A stretch of 7,114 nt of DNA from Actinomycetes bacterium (GCA_021805305.1 JAJZFO010000152.1:1-7114), one strand, 5' to 3'; shown: positions 1 through 6,083, counted from the first letter of the stretch. Made by a program: numbers and translations. The notes: generated by a model not told the origin, from the sequence alone.

Positions 1-135
1 GAGTTCGCCACGGTCGCCTCACTGATGGCCCGCGCGCTGCGCGCGCGCGAGGACGAGGCGGCCATCGAGCGGGTGCGCTCCGAGGTCGCCGAGCTGTGCT
101 CGCGATTCGACCCCTACGCCGCGTTCAGAAAGTAG
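1..135 (+). CDS. glyA: Serine hydroxymethyltransferase, C-terminal end (partial)
   Basis: Only the last 44 codons are present, in frame 1 and ending at TAG 133-135; the 5' part lies outside the window. The visible residues form an amphipathic helix (EFATVASLMARAL), a charged stretch (RAREDEAAIERVRSEV), then AELCSRFDPY close to the end. This fits the usual C-terminus of GlyA, where a final helix is followed by an 'EL C-x-x-F-P-x-Y'-type tail. GlyA is a cytoplasmic PLP enzyme that interconverts serine and glycine while charging tetrahydrofolate with a one-carbon unit. The catalytic lysine and PLP site are not in the window, so the call rests on the tail and on position: glyA next to wecA/rfe and the atp operon is an arrangement I know from other Actinomycetota. 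The stop is only three bases before the next start codon, suggesting co-transcription. Confidence 0.75.
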   Translation, partial: EFATVASLMARALRAREDEAAIERVRSEVAELCSRFDPYAAFRK

Positions 136-138
136 CCC

Positions 139-1278
139 ATGGACTCCCTGGGCACCTACGGGATCATCGCCCTGGTAGGTGCCCTGGTCACCTTGATGGC
201 CAACCCGTGGGCGCGCAGGATCGCCCTCGCGGTCAACTACAGCGCCCAACCCGACGAACGCAAGGTGCACCAGATCGTCACCCCCTACGGTGGGGGAGGC
301 GCGATGTTCGTGGGCTTCTGTGTCGCCCTGGTGGTGGCGTTCATCCTGCCCGCCACCCGAGCGGTCATCGAGTCCTCGCACGAGATGCTCGGGGTGCTGC
401 TCGCCACCGGCGTGATGTTCGTCGTCGGCGTGGTGGACGATTTTCGCGAGATGAGTGCACCGGCCAAGGTGGCCGGACAGGTCCTGGCCGCCACCATCCT
501 CTACTTCAGCGGCTGCACGATGTACCAGCTCAAACTGCCCTTCGCGGGCTTCATCGTCCTGGGACCATCGATCCTGCCAGTGATCACGGCGGTCTGGGTG
601 TTCGCGCTCTCCAACGCGGTCAACCTGATCGACGGACTCGACGGCCTGGCCGGGGGCATCGTCGCCATCGCCTCGGGCACGTTGTGCCTCTACGGGCTCC
701 GTCTCGAGCAGTTGGGGCTCCTGCCCTCGACCAACGTCGGCCCCCTGATCGCCGCGCTGACCTTCGGGATCTGCGTGGGCTTCCTGCGCGACAACTTCCA
801 CCCCGCGAAGCTCTTCATGGGCGACGCCGGGGCGCTCATGCTGGGACTCTTGATGTCGGCCTCGACCATGGTGATCGGTGGGCGCACGCCGCCGGCGAGC
901 GGCGTGACGTTCTTCTTCTTCGCCCCGCTCCTGATCCCGGTCTTCATCCTCGGGGTGCCCTTGACCGACGCGGTCTGGGCCTTCGTGCGGCGCACGGTGT
1001 CGGGGCAGGGCTTTCACACCCCCGACAAGAACCACATCCACCACCGCCTGATGCGCCTGGGTCACGGGCACCGTCGCACCGTGATCATCCTGTGGCTCTG
1101 GACGGCGCTGTTGTGCGGCTTCGTGCTCTTCCCGCTGTTCTACCCGCGCACCAACGTGTTCTTGCCGCTCGCGGTCGCCGTGTTGTTGATCGCGCTCTTC
1201 ACGTGGTCGAGCCCGCTCCTGACGCGCCGGCGTCGCCTGGAACACCGCGACTACGAACGCGACGAGGCCCACCGATGA
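139..1278 (+). CDS. wecA: WecA/Rfe-type undecaprenyl-phosphate sugar-1-phosphate transferase
   Basis: This 379-residue polytopic membrane protein belongs to the MraY/WecA/TagO family (glycosyltransferase family 4). The family moves a sugar-1-phosphate, usually GlcNAc-1-P from UDP-GlcNAc, onto a polyprenyl phosphate at the inner face of the membrane, the first step of envelope polymer synthesis. Visible family motifs in order: PDERKVH with a following PYGGGGAM (about 38-56); the Mg-binding VVDDFRE (98-104, D100/D101); NLIDGLDGLAGG (162-173); NFHPAKLFMGDAG (219-231, D229); and DKNHIHHRL (297-304), the HxHHR signature that separates WecA/TagO types from MraY. About ten hydrophobic segments run through the protein, and it ends in a basic tail. 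Start ATG 139 keeps the first membrane helix (about 5-22); its ribosome site is weak, so coupling to glyA is likely. Its stop overlaps the next start (ATGA). The exact sugar and lipid carrier cannot be read from the sequence. Confidence 0.9.
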   Translation: MDSLGTYGIIALVGALVTLMANPWARRIALAVNYSAQPDERKVHQIVTPYGGGGAMFVGFCVALVVAFILPATRAVIESSHEMLGVLLATGVMFVVGVVDDFREMSAPAKVAGQVLAATILYFSGCTMYQLKLPFAGFIVLGPSILPVITAVWVFALSNAVNLIDGLDGLAGGIVAIASGTLCLYGLRLEQLGLLPSTNVGPLIAALTFGICVGFLRDNFHPAKLFMGDAGALMLGLLMSASTMVIGGRTPPASGVTFFFFAPLLIPVFILGVPLTDAVWAFVRRTVSGQGFHTPDKNHIHHRLMRLGHGHRRTVIILWLWTALLCGFVLFPLFYPRTNVFLPLAVAVLLIALFTWSSPLLTRRRRLEHRDYERDEAHR

Positions 1279-1526
1279 AGGACCCCGAACCCGGACCCTC
1301 ACCCCAGGGGGAGCCTGAATCACCCGATAGATCAGGACTTCCGGGTCTCGCCGCCTTCGCGGTGATGGGGACGACGATCGCCACGTGCGTCGCGGTGGGC
1401 GTGGGACTGGGCATCTGGGTCGACAAGACGTGGCATACCGCTCCCGCGGGGTTGCTAATCGGGATAGTGTTGGGGACGGTCGCCGCCGTGGTGAGCGTGG
1501 TTCAGCAAGTCCGGCGTTACCTTTAG
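1275..1526 (+). CDS. AtpZ-like small F1Fo ATP synthase accessory membrane protein
   Basis: This 83-residue protein has a proline- and acid-rich hydrophilic N-terminus (1-22) followed by two predicted membrane hairpin helices (about 24-46 and 57-78) and a short basic tail (RRYL). Between the helices it carries the AtpZ/AtpI-type pattern of small residues and an acid: GVGLGIWVDKTWHTAP (42-57, D50), then a second glycine-rich helix GLLIGIVLG. AtpZ-type proteins (Pfam ATPase_gene1 family) occur at the head of atp operons; in some bacteria AtpZ with AtpI has been proposed to form a Mg2+/Ca2+ channel or to help c-ring assembly. The start is ATG 1275, overlapping the wecA stop by four bases, with GAGG at 1264-1267 seven bases upstream. 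Codons CTA and ATA at 1455-1466 are unusual for this GC-rich operon. Mycobacteria have a small protein at the same place (Rv1303), although I cannot say it is the ortholog. Confidence 0.8.
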   Translation: MKDPEPGPSPQGEPESPDRSGLPGLAAFAVMGTTIATCVAVGVGLGIWVDKTWHTAPAGLLIGIVLGTVAAVVSVVQQVRRYL

Positions 1527-1538
1527 AACCCCATCACC

Positions 1539-1943
1539 GTGCTCGAAAACCTCTCCCCGTCAACACTGCCGCGCCTCCTGCGTCGTACCGTGCTATCGGC
1601 CATCGTGGCGGGAGCCATCGGATTCGTCATCGGTGTCATGATCGCCCCCCTGGCGGGACTCGGCGTGGTCATCGGCGTGGGTCTGGCGATCCTCAACCTC
1701 CGTTTCCTCGACCACCAGGTCGCGCGCGTCGAAATCAAGGGTGAGCAGAGCACCAAGGCGGTGCGCCGTCAACTCGGCGGCAACACCATGGGGCGACTCG
1801 CGATCATGACGGTCGTGGCCATCGGCGCGCTGATTCTGGACAAGGCGCTAGGAATAGGTATTGTTGCAGGGCTCGTGATTTATCAGATCGTTTTCGTCAT
1901 CAACGTCGTGAGTGTGGTGGCGAAGCAGGGGGACATGAAGTGA
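1539..1943 (+). CDS. atpI: ATP synthase protein I (AtpI family)
   Basis: A 134-residue protein with four hydrophobic segments, at roughly 17-36, 38-56, 84-102 and 105-127, separated by a basic cytoplasmic-looking loop (about 57-83, RFLDHQVARVEIKG and KAVRRQ). Size, topology, the GVGLAILNLRF segment in helix 2 and position directly before atpB all fit the AtpI family. In several bacteria AtpI is a non-structural chaperone-like factor for c-ring or Fo assembly. The only sensible start is GTG 1539: the reading frame is closed by the TAG of the preceding gene at 1524-1526, and no ATG or other GTG lies between. No clear Shine-Dalgarno site is seen, so reinitiation after the upstream gene 12 bases away is likely. 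The 3' end contains rare AT-rich codons (1848-1870). Its TGA overlaps the atpB GTG by three bases (GTGA). Confidence 0.85.
   Translation: MLENLSPSTLPRLLRRTVLSAIVAGAIGFVIGVMIAPLAGLGVVIGVGLAILNLRFLDHQVARVEIKGEQSTKAVRRQLGGNTMGRLAIMTVVAIGALILDKALGIGIVAGLVIYQIVFVINVVSVVAKQGDMK
1837..1864 (+). promoter_or_regulatory. Possible internal sigma-70-type promoter for atpB onward
   Basis: TGGACA at 1837-1842 matches five of six bases of the -35 consensus. It is followed after 16 bases by TATTGT at 1859-1864, matching four of six of the -10 consensus. It sits in a locally AT-rich patch inside the end of atpI and would start transcription near 1871, about 70 bases before the atpB start. E. coli also has promoters inside atpI. 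In GC-rich DNA such matches are rarer, but short motifs of this kind still arise by chance, so this is only a candidate. Confidence 0.25.
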
Positions 1944-2722
1944 AGACGCTGTACGCGGCGAAGACCATCGAAGTCGGGGTGCACCCCACGGCCCACCTCT
2001 TTGGAATGACCTTCGACACCGACATCATCATGTCGACCCTGCTGGCGTTCGCGATCTTCATGTTCCTGGTGTTTCGCATGACCTCCAAGGTCACCGACGG
2101 CGTCCCCTCGAAGATCCAGATCTTCTGGGAGATGATCGTGGGCATGGTGAGCGACCTCGCCGAATCGGCGATGGGCGAGCGCGGCAAGCGCTTCGTGCCG
2201 CTGGGCGTCACGCTGTTCCTCTTCATCTTGATCTGCAACTGGATCGGCTTCTTGCCCACGTCGATGCACCCCGGCCAGTCCGGCGAGATCTTCCCGGCGC
2301 CCACCGGTGACGTGAACCTGCCCCTGGCCATGGCCCTGCTGGTCATCGTCTGGGTCCACGTCGAGTCGGTCCGCGCTCGCGGCCTGGGGGGCTACTTCAA
2401 GCACTTCGCCCAGCCCTACACCGCGCTCGCGCCGATCAACGTGATCGAGGAGATCACCAAGCCCATCACCCTGACCTTCCGTCTCTTCGGCAACCTCTTC
2501 TCGGGTGGTCTGATGATCGCGGTGATGACCACGTTGTTGCCGATCTACGCCGTGCCCTTCGGCGAGATCGTCTGGAAGCCCTTCGACGCACTGATCGGTG
2601 TCATCCAGGCCTACATCTTCATGCTTCTCGCCGTCTTGTACTTCGGCATGGCCACCAGCCACGACGAATCGCACGACGAGCCTCACGTCGAATCCCTCGA
2701 CGTGCTACAGGCCTCTCACTAA
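1940..2722 (+). CDS. atpB: F1Fo ATP synthase subunit a
   Basis: This 260-residue membrane protein forms the stator proton half-channels against the c-ring. The essential arginine is R181 in ITLTFRLFGNLFSGG (176-190), equivalent to E. coli R210. The following helix has VIQAYIFMLL (221-230), with Q223 equivalent to E. coli Q252. Other typical elements are NWIGFLP (100-106), PTGDVNLPLAMAL (121-133) and EEITKPI (170-176). The E. coli E219/H245 pair is replaced by G190 and D216, a combination I associate with actinobacterial a subunits. The N-terminus (1-25) is hydrophilic, and several hydrophobic helices follow. The last 20 residues form an acidic tail with four histidines (H241, H245, H249, H260). 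The start is GTG 1940, overlapping the atpI stop, with a G-rich ribosome site GGGGG at 1928-1932 about seven bases upstream. An ATG at 1935 is in another frame. Confidence 0.97.
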   Translation: MKTLYAAKTIEVGVHPTAHLFGMTFDTDIIMSTLLAFAIFMFLVFRMTSKVTDGVPSKIQIFWEMIVGMVSDLAESAMGERGKRFVPLGVTLFLFILICNWIGFLPTSMHPGQSGEIFPAPTGDVNLPLAMALLVIVWVHVESVRARGLGGYFKHFAQPYTALAPINVIEEITKPITLTFRLFGNLFSGGLMIAVMTTLLPIYAVPFGEIVWKPFDALIGVIQAYIFMLLAVLYFGMATSHDESHDEPHVESLDVLQASH

Positions 2723-2730
2723 CCCAACCC

Positions 2731-2736
2731 AGGAGG
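2731..2736 (+). promoter_or_regulatory. Strong ribosome binding site of atpE
   Basis: AGGAGG followed by AAAGACAGAA precedes ATG 2747 with a 10-base spacer in a purine-rich, poorly structured stretch. It is the most complete Shine-Dalgarno sequence before any Fo gene here. This fits the need for many more copies of subunit c than of a or b per complex. The first atpE codons are also A-rich compared with the rest of the operon. Confidence 0.75.
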
Positions 2737-2746
2737 AAAGACAGAA

Positions 2747-3016
2747 ATGGCAACAAATCCAAACGACATTGCGGCTGCAGTACGCAACGCCGGTGCCCTC
2801 ATCGGTGGCGGACTCGCCCTCGGTGGAGGTGCCATCGGTGCAGCGATCGGTGACGGCCTGGCGGGAAGCCAGACCATCGCGGCCATCGCTCGTCAGCCCG
2901 AGATCGAGAACAAGGCGCGTCAGTACTTCTTCTTGACCGTTGGTCTGGTGGAGGCGATGTACTTCATCAACCTGCTGTTCATGGTCGTCTTCGTCTACGT
3001 CTTCAAGGCCAACTAG
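2747..3016 (+). CDS. atpE: F1Fo ATP synthase subunit c (proton-binding ring subunit)
   Basis: This 89-residue hairpin proteolipid makes the rotating c-ring. Helix 1 is the glycine-rich packing helix (about 14-40: [19 protein letters not shown]). The polar loop ARQPE (48-52) contacts gamma/epsilon. Helix 2 (60-86) carries the ion-binding carboxylate E69 in [10 protein letters not shown]. The residues after E69 are A-M-Y, without the serine/threonine ligands of Na+-type rings, so H+ coupling is inferred. It aligns without gaps, with an offset of eight, to the mycobacterial c subunit as I remember it: D36, L67, E69, Y72 and I74 match D28, L59, E61, Y64 and I66, while M71 sits where Mycobacterium tuberculosis has Ala63. 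The N-terminus has about eight more residues than the mycobacterial protein. A stem-loop follows two bases after the stop codon. Confidence 0.98.
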   Translation: MATNPNDIAAAVRNAGALIGGGLALGGGAIGAAIGDGLAGSQTIAAIARQPEIENKARQYFFLTVGLVEAMYFINLLFMVVFVYVFKAN

Positions 3017-3018
3017 TT

Positions 3019-3054
3019 CCTCCGCGGCGGGTCCGAGTGGCCACGCCGTCGAGG
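3019..3054 (+). promoter_or_regulatory. Intercistronic stem-loop after atpE
   Basis: The atpE-atpF gap can fold into a long hairpin. CCTC 3019-3022 pairs with GAGG 3051-3054. After one C-C mismatch (3023/3050) and a G-U wobble (3024/3049), CGGCG 3025-3029 pairs with CGCCG 3044-3048. Past a bulged A3043, GGTC 3030-3033 pairs with GGCC 3039-3042 (one wobble), leaving a five-base loop CGAGU (3034-3038). No U-tract follows, so it is not a classical terminator. It could protect the 3' end of an atpE-containing mRNA or cause partial termination, tuning c against downstream subunits. The pairing is read directly; the function is inferred. Confidence 0.5.
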
Positions 3055-3080
3055 CCGTTCAGTAAAGAAGGTCAACCGAC

Positions 3081-3602
3081 ATGAGTACAGGCTCCATCTT
3101 CCTCCTCCCCAACGGGACGTGGTTCGTCGAGCTCGCCGTCGTCGTCATCATCCTGTGGGTCGTCACCAAGTACGCCCTGCCGATGCTGAACGCCGCGATC
3201 GAGGCGCGCCAGGACAAGATCCGCACCGCCCTCGCCGCGGCCGACGAGGCCCGCGCGGCCGCGGACGCCGCCGGGGACGAGCGCGCGCGGGTGCTGACCG
3301 AGGCGCGTGAGCAGGCTCGTGAGATCGTGACCAACGCCCAGGCCCTGTCCGACCAGGTCAAGGCGGAGTCGGGCGCGCGCGGTCAGGCCGAATACGACCG
3401 CATCGTGGCCCAGGCCAACGCCGAAGTCGCCGCCGCGCGTCAGCGCGCGATCGACGAGGCGTCGGCGCGCATCGGTGAGATCGTCTTCGAACTCGTCGCC
3501 AAGGTCGTCGGACGAGAGGTGGACCAGAGCGCCCACCAGGACCTGGTGCGCGAGGCCGTGGCCGCCCTCAACGCCGAGGCCCAGAAGGAATCGAACCGCT
3601 AA
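3081..3602 (+). CDS. atpF: F1Fo ATP synthase subunit b (peripheral stalk)
   Basis: A 173-residue protein with one N-terminal membrane helix (about 14-33, FVELAVVVIILWVVTKY), preceded by a short segment with PNGTWF (10-15), close to the PNGTFF seen in actinobacterial b subunits. The remainder is a long charged alanine-rich helix (about 40-145: EARQDKIRTALAAADEARAAAD and onward), typical of the b coiled coil. It ends with a segment (about 130-168) that binds delta: IGEIVFELVAKVVGREVD. It tethers a to the F1 head as the stator. Length is normal for a single b. There is no second b' gene, and b is not fused to delta as it is in mycobacteria, so a b homodimer is inferred. Start ATG 3081 has AGAAGG at 3066-3071 with a nine-base spacer. 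Confidence 0.95.
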   Translation: MSTGSIFLLPNGTWFVELAVVVIILWVVTKYALPMLNAAIEARQDKIRTALAAADEARAAADAAGDERARVLTEAREQAREIVTNAQALSDQVKAESGARGQAEYDRIVAQANAEVAAARQRAIDEASARIGEIVFELVAKVVGREVDQSAHQDLVREAVAALNAEAQKESNR

Positions 3603-3604
3603 TC

Positions 3605-4516
3605 ATGCTGCCCAAGCTCGAAGGATACGCCGCCGCCCTCCTGGGCGCCCTCGACGAGGCGACGCTGACGACCGTGGTCGCCCAGCTCGCGTCGTTGGAG
3701 CGAGCGGTCCTGGCCCAACCCGATCTGCACGCGATGCTGAGCGACACGTCGCTCACCGGCGTGGTGCGCGGACAGGTCCTTCGTGAGGTCGTGCGCTCGA
3801 AGGTCCACGACGTGACGATGCGCGTGGTGGTCTACGCCGCCACGGTCGCTCCGGCCCAGGAGGTCGCCTCGGCCATCGGCGAGTTGGCGCAGGTGGCGAT
3901 GGTGCTCGAGGAGACCGGCGCCTTCACCCAACGCAGTCTGGGACTGTTGGCCGCGCGACGTCGCGTCGCGGGGTACGTCGACGCGCTCCTCGAGGACACC
4001 GCCACCGAGGAGTTCGCGCGGGTCGAGGAGGAACTGTTTCGCTGGGCCCGCACGATCGAGGAGAACGTGGCGCTGCGCCGGGTCCTGCTCGACCGCGACG
4101 CGCCCTTGGGCTCGCGCCTGGGCCTGCTCGACCAGTTGCTCGCGAGCAAGGTGGCGCCGCTGACCTTGAGCATCGCGCGCTACGTCATCGCGGGGGGCCG
4201 TCCGCGCGACGTGGTGGGAACCCTGGACTACATCGTGGACTACGTGGCCCTCGCGCGCAACTGGCGCGTCGCGCGCGTCTACACCGCGCGTACCCTCGAC
4301 GCCGACGCGCAAGCCGACCTGGTGCGTTCACTCGCCGCCCTCACGGGCACCGACGTGGAACTGCAGATCGCCGAGGAGCCCGACCTCCTCGGCGGTGTGC
4401 TGGTCGAGGTGGGCGACGTGCGCCTGGACGCCTCGACCCGGGGACGCCTCGCCGCCCTGCACGACTCAGTGTCGGCGGGACACTTCTACGAATCAGCTTT
4501 GAATCGAAACGACTAG
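3605..4516 (+). CDS. atpH: F1Fo ATP synthase subunit delta (OSCP), with duplicated N-terminal domain
   Basis: Delta joins the b stalk to the top of the alpha3beta3 head. This copy has 303 residues, against about 180 in E. coli and about 270 in Streptomyces as I recall. It contains two tandem copies of the OSCP six-helix N-terminal domain, about 6-98 and 122-214, offset by 116 residues. They align without gaps with about a fifth of residues identical, including GY..ALL (7-13 and 123-129), D47/D163, R60... region and SKV...T (65-71 and 181-187). A linker (about 99-121) lies between them. The canonical C-terminal domain follows (about 219-290), with RVARVYTA, LTGTDVELQI and LLGGVLVEVGDVRLDASTRGRL. 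An enlarged delta of this type is characteristic of Actinomycetota. It starts at ATG 3605, two bases after the atpF stop, with AGAAGGAA at 3583-3590, a rather long spacing that suggests coupling to atpF. Confidence 0.93.
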   Translation: MLPKLEGYAAALLGALDEATLTTVVAQLASLERAVLAQPDLHAMLSDTSLTGVVRGQVLREVVRSKVHDVTMRVVVYAATVAPAQEVASAIGELAQVAMVLEETGAFTQRSLGLLAARRRVAGYVDALLEDTATEEFARVEEELFRWARTIEENVALRRVLLDRDAPLGSRLGLLDQLLASKVAPLTLSIARYVIAGGRPRDVVGTLDYIVDYVALARNWRVARVYTARTLDADAQADLVRSLAALTGTDVELQIAEEPDLLGGVLVEVGDVRLDASTRGRLAALHDSVSAGHFYESALNRND

Positions 4517-4518
4517 AA

Positions 4519-4525
4519 AAAGGAA
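4519..4525 (+). promoter_or_regulatory. Ribosome binding site deciding the atpA start
   Basis: AAAGGAA lies in an A-rich run between the atpH stop and atpA. AGGA ends seven bases before ATG 4532 but only four before GTG 4529, favouring the ATG as the initiator. Confidence 0.6.
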
Positions 4526-4531
4526 ACTGTG

Positions 4532-6049
4532 ATGACTGAGCTCACCATTAGTGCCAACGAGATCACTGACGCCCTGCGCAAGCACGTCACCGAGTACAAC
4601 CCGACCGTGGGTGCCGAGCAGGTCGGCCGCGTGGTCGAGGTCGGTGACGGCATCGCGCGGGTGTCGGGGTTGCCCTCGGCCAAGGTGAACGAGCTGCTCG
4701 AGTTCGAAGACGGCACCGTGGGACTGGCGATGAACCTCGACGAGGAGACCATCGGTGCGGTGGTGCTCGGATCGGTCGACGGTATCGAGGAGGAGCAGGT
4801 CGTGCGCGCGACGGGACGGATCCTGTCGATGCCGGTGGGCGACGCGCTCATCGGCCGCGTGGTGAACGCGCTGGGTGAGCCGATCGACGGCAAGGGGCCC
4901 CTAGTGAACCCGGGACAGCGCCGCATGGAGGTCCAGGCCCCCGGCATCATCGGACGCCAACCCGTCGGCCAGCCGCTGCAGACCGGCATCAAGGCCATCG
5001 ACGCGATGACGCCGATCGGGCGCGGCCAGCGTGAACTGATCATCGGCGACCGCAAGACCGGCAAGACCACGGTCGCCATCGACACGATCTTGAATCAGAA
5101 GGGTCAGGGCGTCAAGTGCATCTACGTCGCCGTGGGCCAGAAGAACTCCTCGGTGGCCCAGACGGTCAAGACCCTCGAGGACCGCGGCGCCATGGACTAC
5201 ACCGTGGTCGTGGTGGCCTCGGCCGGCGACCCCGCCCCCTTCAAGTTCCTCGCCCCTTACGCGGGGTGCGCGATCGGCCAGGAATGGATGGACAACGGTG
5301 AGCACGCGCTCGTCGTCTACGACGACCTCTCCAAGCAGGCCGAGGCCTATCGCCAGATCTCGCTGCTGCTGCGTCGCCCGCCGGGCCGCGAGGCCTACCC
5401 CGGCGACGTCTTCTACCTGCACAGCCGCCTGCTGGAGCGCGCGGCCAAGTTGAGCGACGACCTCGGCGGCGGCTCGCTGACCGCCTTGCCCATCATCGAG
5501 ACCAAGGCCGGCGACATCTCGGCCTACATCCCCACCAACGTCATCTCCATCACCGACGGCCAGGTGTTCCTCGAGTCGGACCTGTTCTACTCGGGCGTGC
5601 GCCCGGCGATCAACGTCGGTAACTCGGTGTCGCGCGTGGGCGGCGCCGCCCAGATCAAGGCGATGCGCTCGGTCGCGGGAACGCTCAAGCTCGACCTCGC
5701 GCAGTTTCGCGACCTCGAGTCCTTCGCCACCTTCGGTTCGGAACTCGACAAGTCCTCCCAGGCCCAGCTCGACCGGGGTTACCGCCTCACCGAGCTGCTC
5801 AAGCAGGGCCTGAACGCCCCGGTGCCGGTGGAGGAGCAGTGCGTGGTCATCTACGCCGGTACGCGAGGTTGGCTCGACACGGTGCCGGTGGAGGACGTGC
5901 GTCGATTCGAGCAGGAGCTCGTCACGACGTTCCGCGCCACGCACGCCGATCTGCTCGAGCACATCCGCGCCACGGGCACGTTGCCCGACGCGGCGGCCCT
6001 GGACGCGGCCCTGACGTCGTTCCTCAGCGGCTTCGCCGTCACCAAGTAA
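4532..6049 (+). CDS. atpA: F1Fo ATP synthase subunit alpha
   Basis: The 505-residue non-catalytic nucleotide-binding subunit of the F1 head. The N-terminal beta-barrel (about 25-95) includes [16 protein letters not shown]. The P-loop is GDRKTGKT (172-179), and Walker B is LVVYDDL (260-266). The segment [22 protein letters not shown] (from 282) is diagnostic. The arginine finger is R368 in NSVSRVGG (364-371), equivalent to E. coli R373. The helical C-terminal domain (about 380-505) ends in SGFAVTK. It lacks the roughly 35-residue C-terminal extension that suppresses ATP hydrolysis in mycobacteria. I chose ATG 4532 over GTG 4529 directly before it, because AAGGAA (4520-4525) is then at a normal distance; the alternative adds one residue. 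It lies 15 bases after atpH. Confidence 0.98.
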   Translation: MTELTISANEITDALRKHVTEYNPTVGAEQVGRVVEVGDGIARVSGLPSAKVNELLEFEDGTVGLAMNLDEETIGAVVLGSVDGIEEEQVVRATGRILSMPVGDALIGRVVNALGEPIDGKGPLVNPGQRRMEVQAPGIIGRQPVGQPLQTGIKAIDAMTPIGRGQRELIIGDRKTGKTTVAIDTILNQKGQGVKCIYVAVGQKNSSVAQTVKTLEDRGAMDYTVVVVASAGDPAPFKFLAPYAGCAIGQEWMDNGEHALVVYDDLSKQAEAYRQISLLLRRPPGREAYPGDVFYLHSRLLERAAKLSDDLGGGSLTALPIIETKAGDISAYIPTNVISITDGQVFLESDLFYSGVRPAINVGNSVSRVGGAAQIKAMRSVAGTLKLDLAQFRDLESFATFGSELDKSSQAQLDRGYRLTELLKQGLNAPVPVEEQCVVIYAGTRGWLDTVPVEDVRRFEQELVTTFRATHADLLEHIRATGTLPDAAALDAALTSFLSGFAVTK

Positions 6050-6073
6050 GCAACCGGAACGATCGAGCGAGAG

Positions 6074-6079
6074 AGGAGG
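6074..6079 (+). promoter_or_regulatory. Ribosome binding site of atpG
   Basis: A purine run GAGAGGAGGAGCG lies at 6071-6083 directly before ATG 6084. The complete AGGAGG is four bases from the start, and the overlapping GAGG at 6073-6076 is seven bases away. The site confirms the start of gamma in the 34-base gap after atpA. Confidence 0.7.
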
Positions 6080-6083
6080 AGCG

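Noticed and set aside
96..1274. Long open frame on the + strand overlapping wecA, reaching into the AtpZ-like gene
   Set aside because: Its translation is arginine/proline-rich and has no recognisable family, while the overlapping frame has every WecA motif. Only the part from ATG 1275 is real.
139..1278. MraY (peptidoglycan phospho-MurNAc-pentapeptide transferase)
   Set aside because: The HxHHR motif, length and neighbourhood fit the WecA/TagO branch; MraY normally lies in the mur/dcw cluster.
19..1323. 434-codon open frame on the - strand across wecA
   Set aside because: Composition is dominated by E, R, H, D and G, as expected from the reverse strand of GC-rich genes; no domain or motif was seen.
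3019..3060. Intrinsic terminator between atpE and atpF
   Set aside because: The hairpin is convincing but no T-run follows (CGTTCAGTAAAG), and essential operon genes continue directly, so full termination is unlikely.
3605..3950. Possible second b-type (b') subunit fused to the front of delta, as in mycobacteria
   Set aside because: The first 100 residues have no N-terminal membrane helix and match the OSCP bundle pattern instead.
3599..4312. 237-codon open frame on the - strand across atpH, and a similar one at 1883-2686 across atpB
   Set aside because: Both are charged, histidine/arginine-rich shadow translations opposite confidently identified ATP synthase genes.
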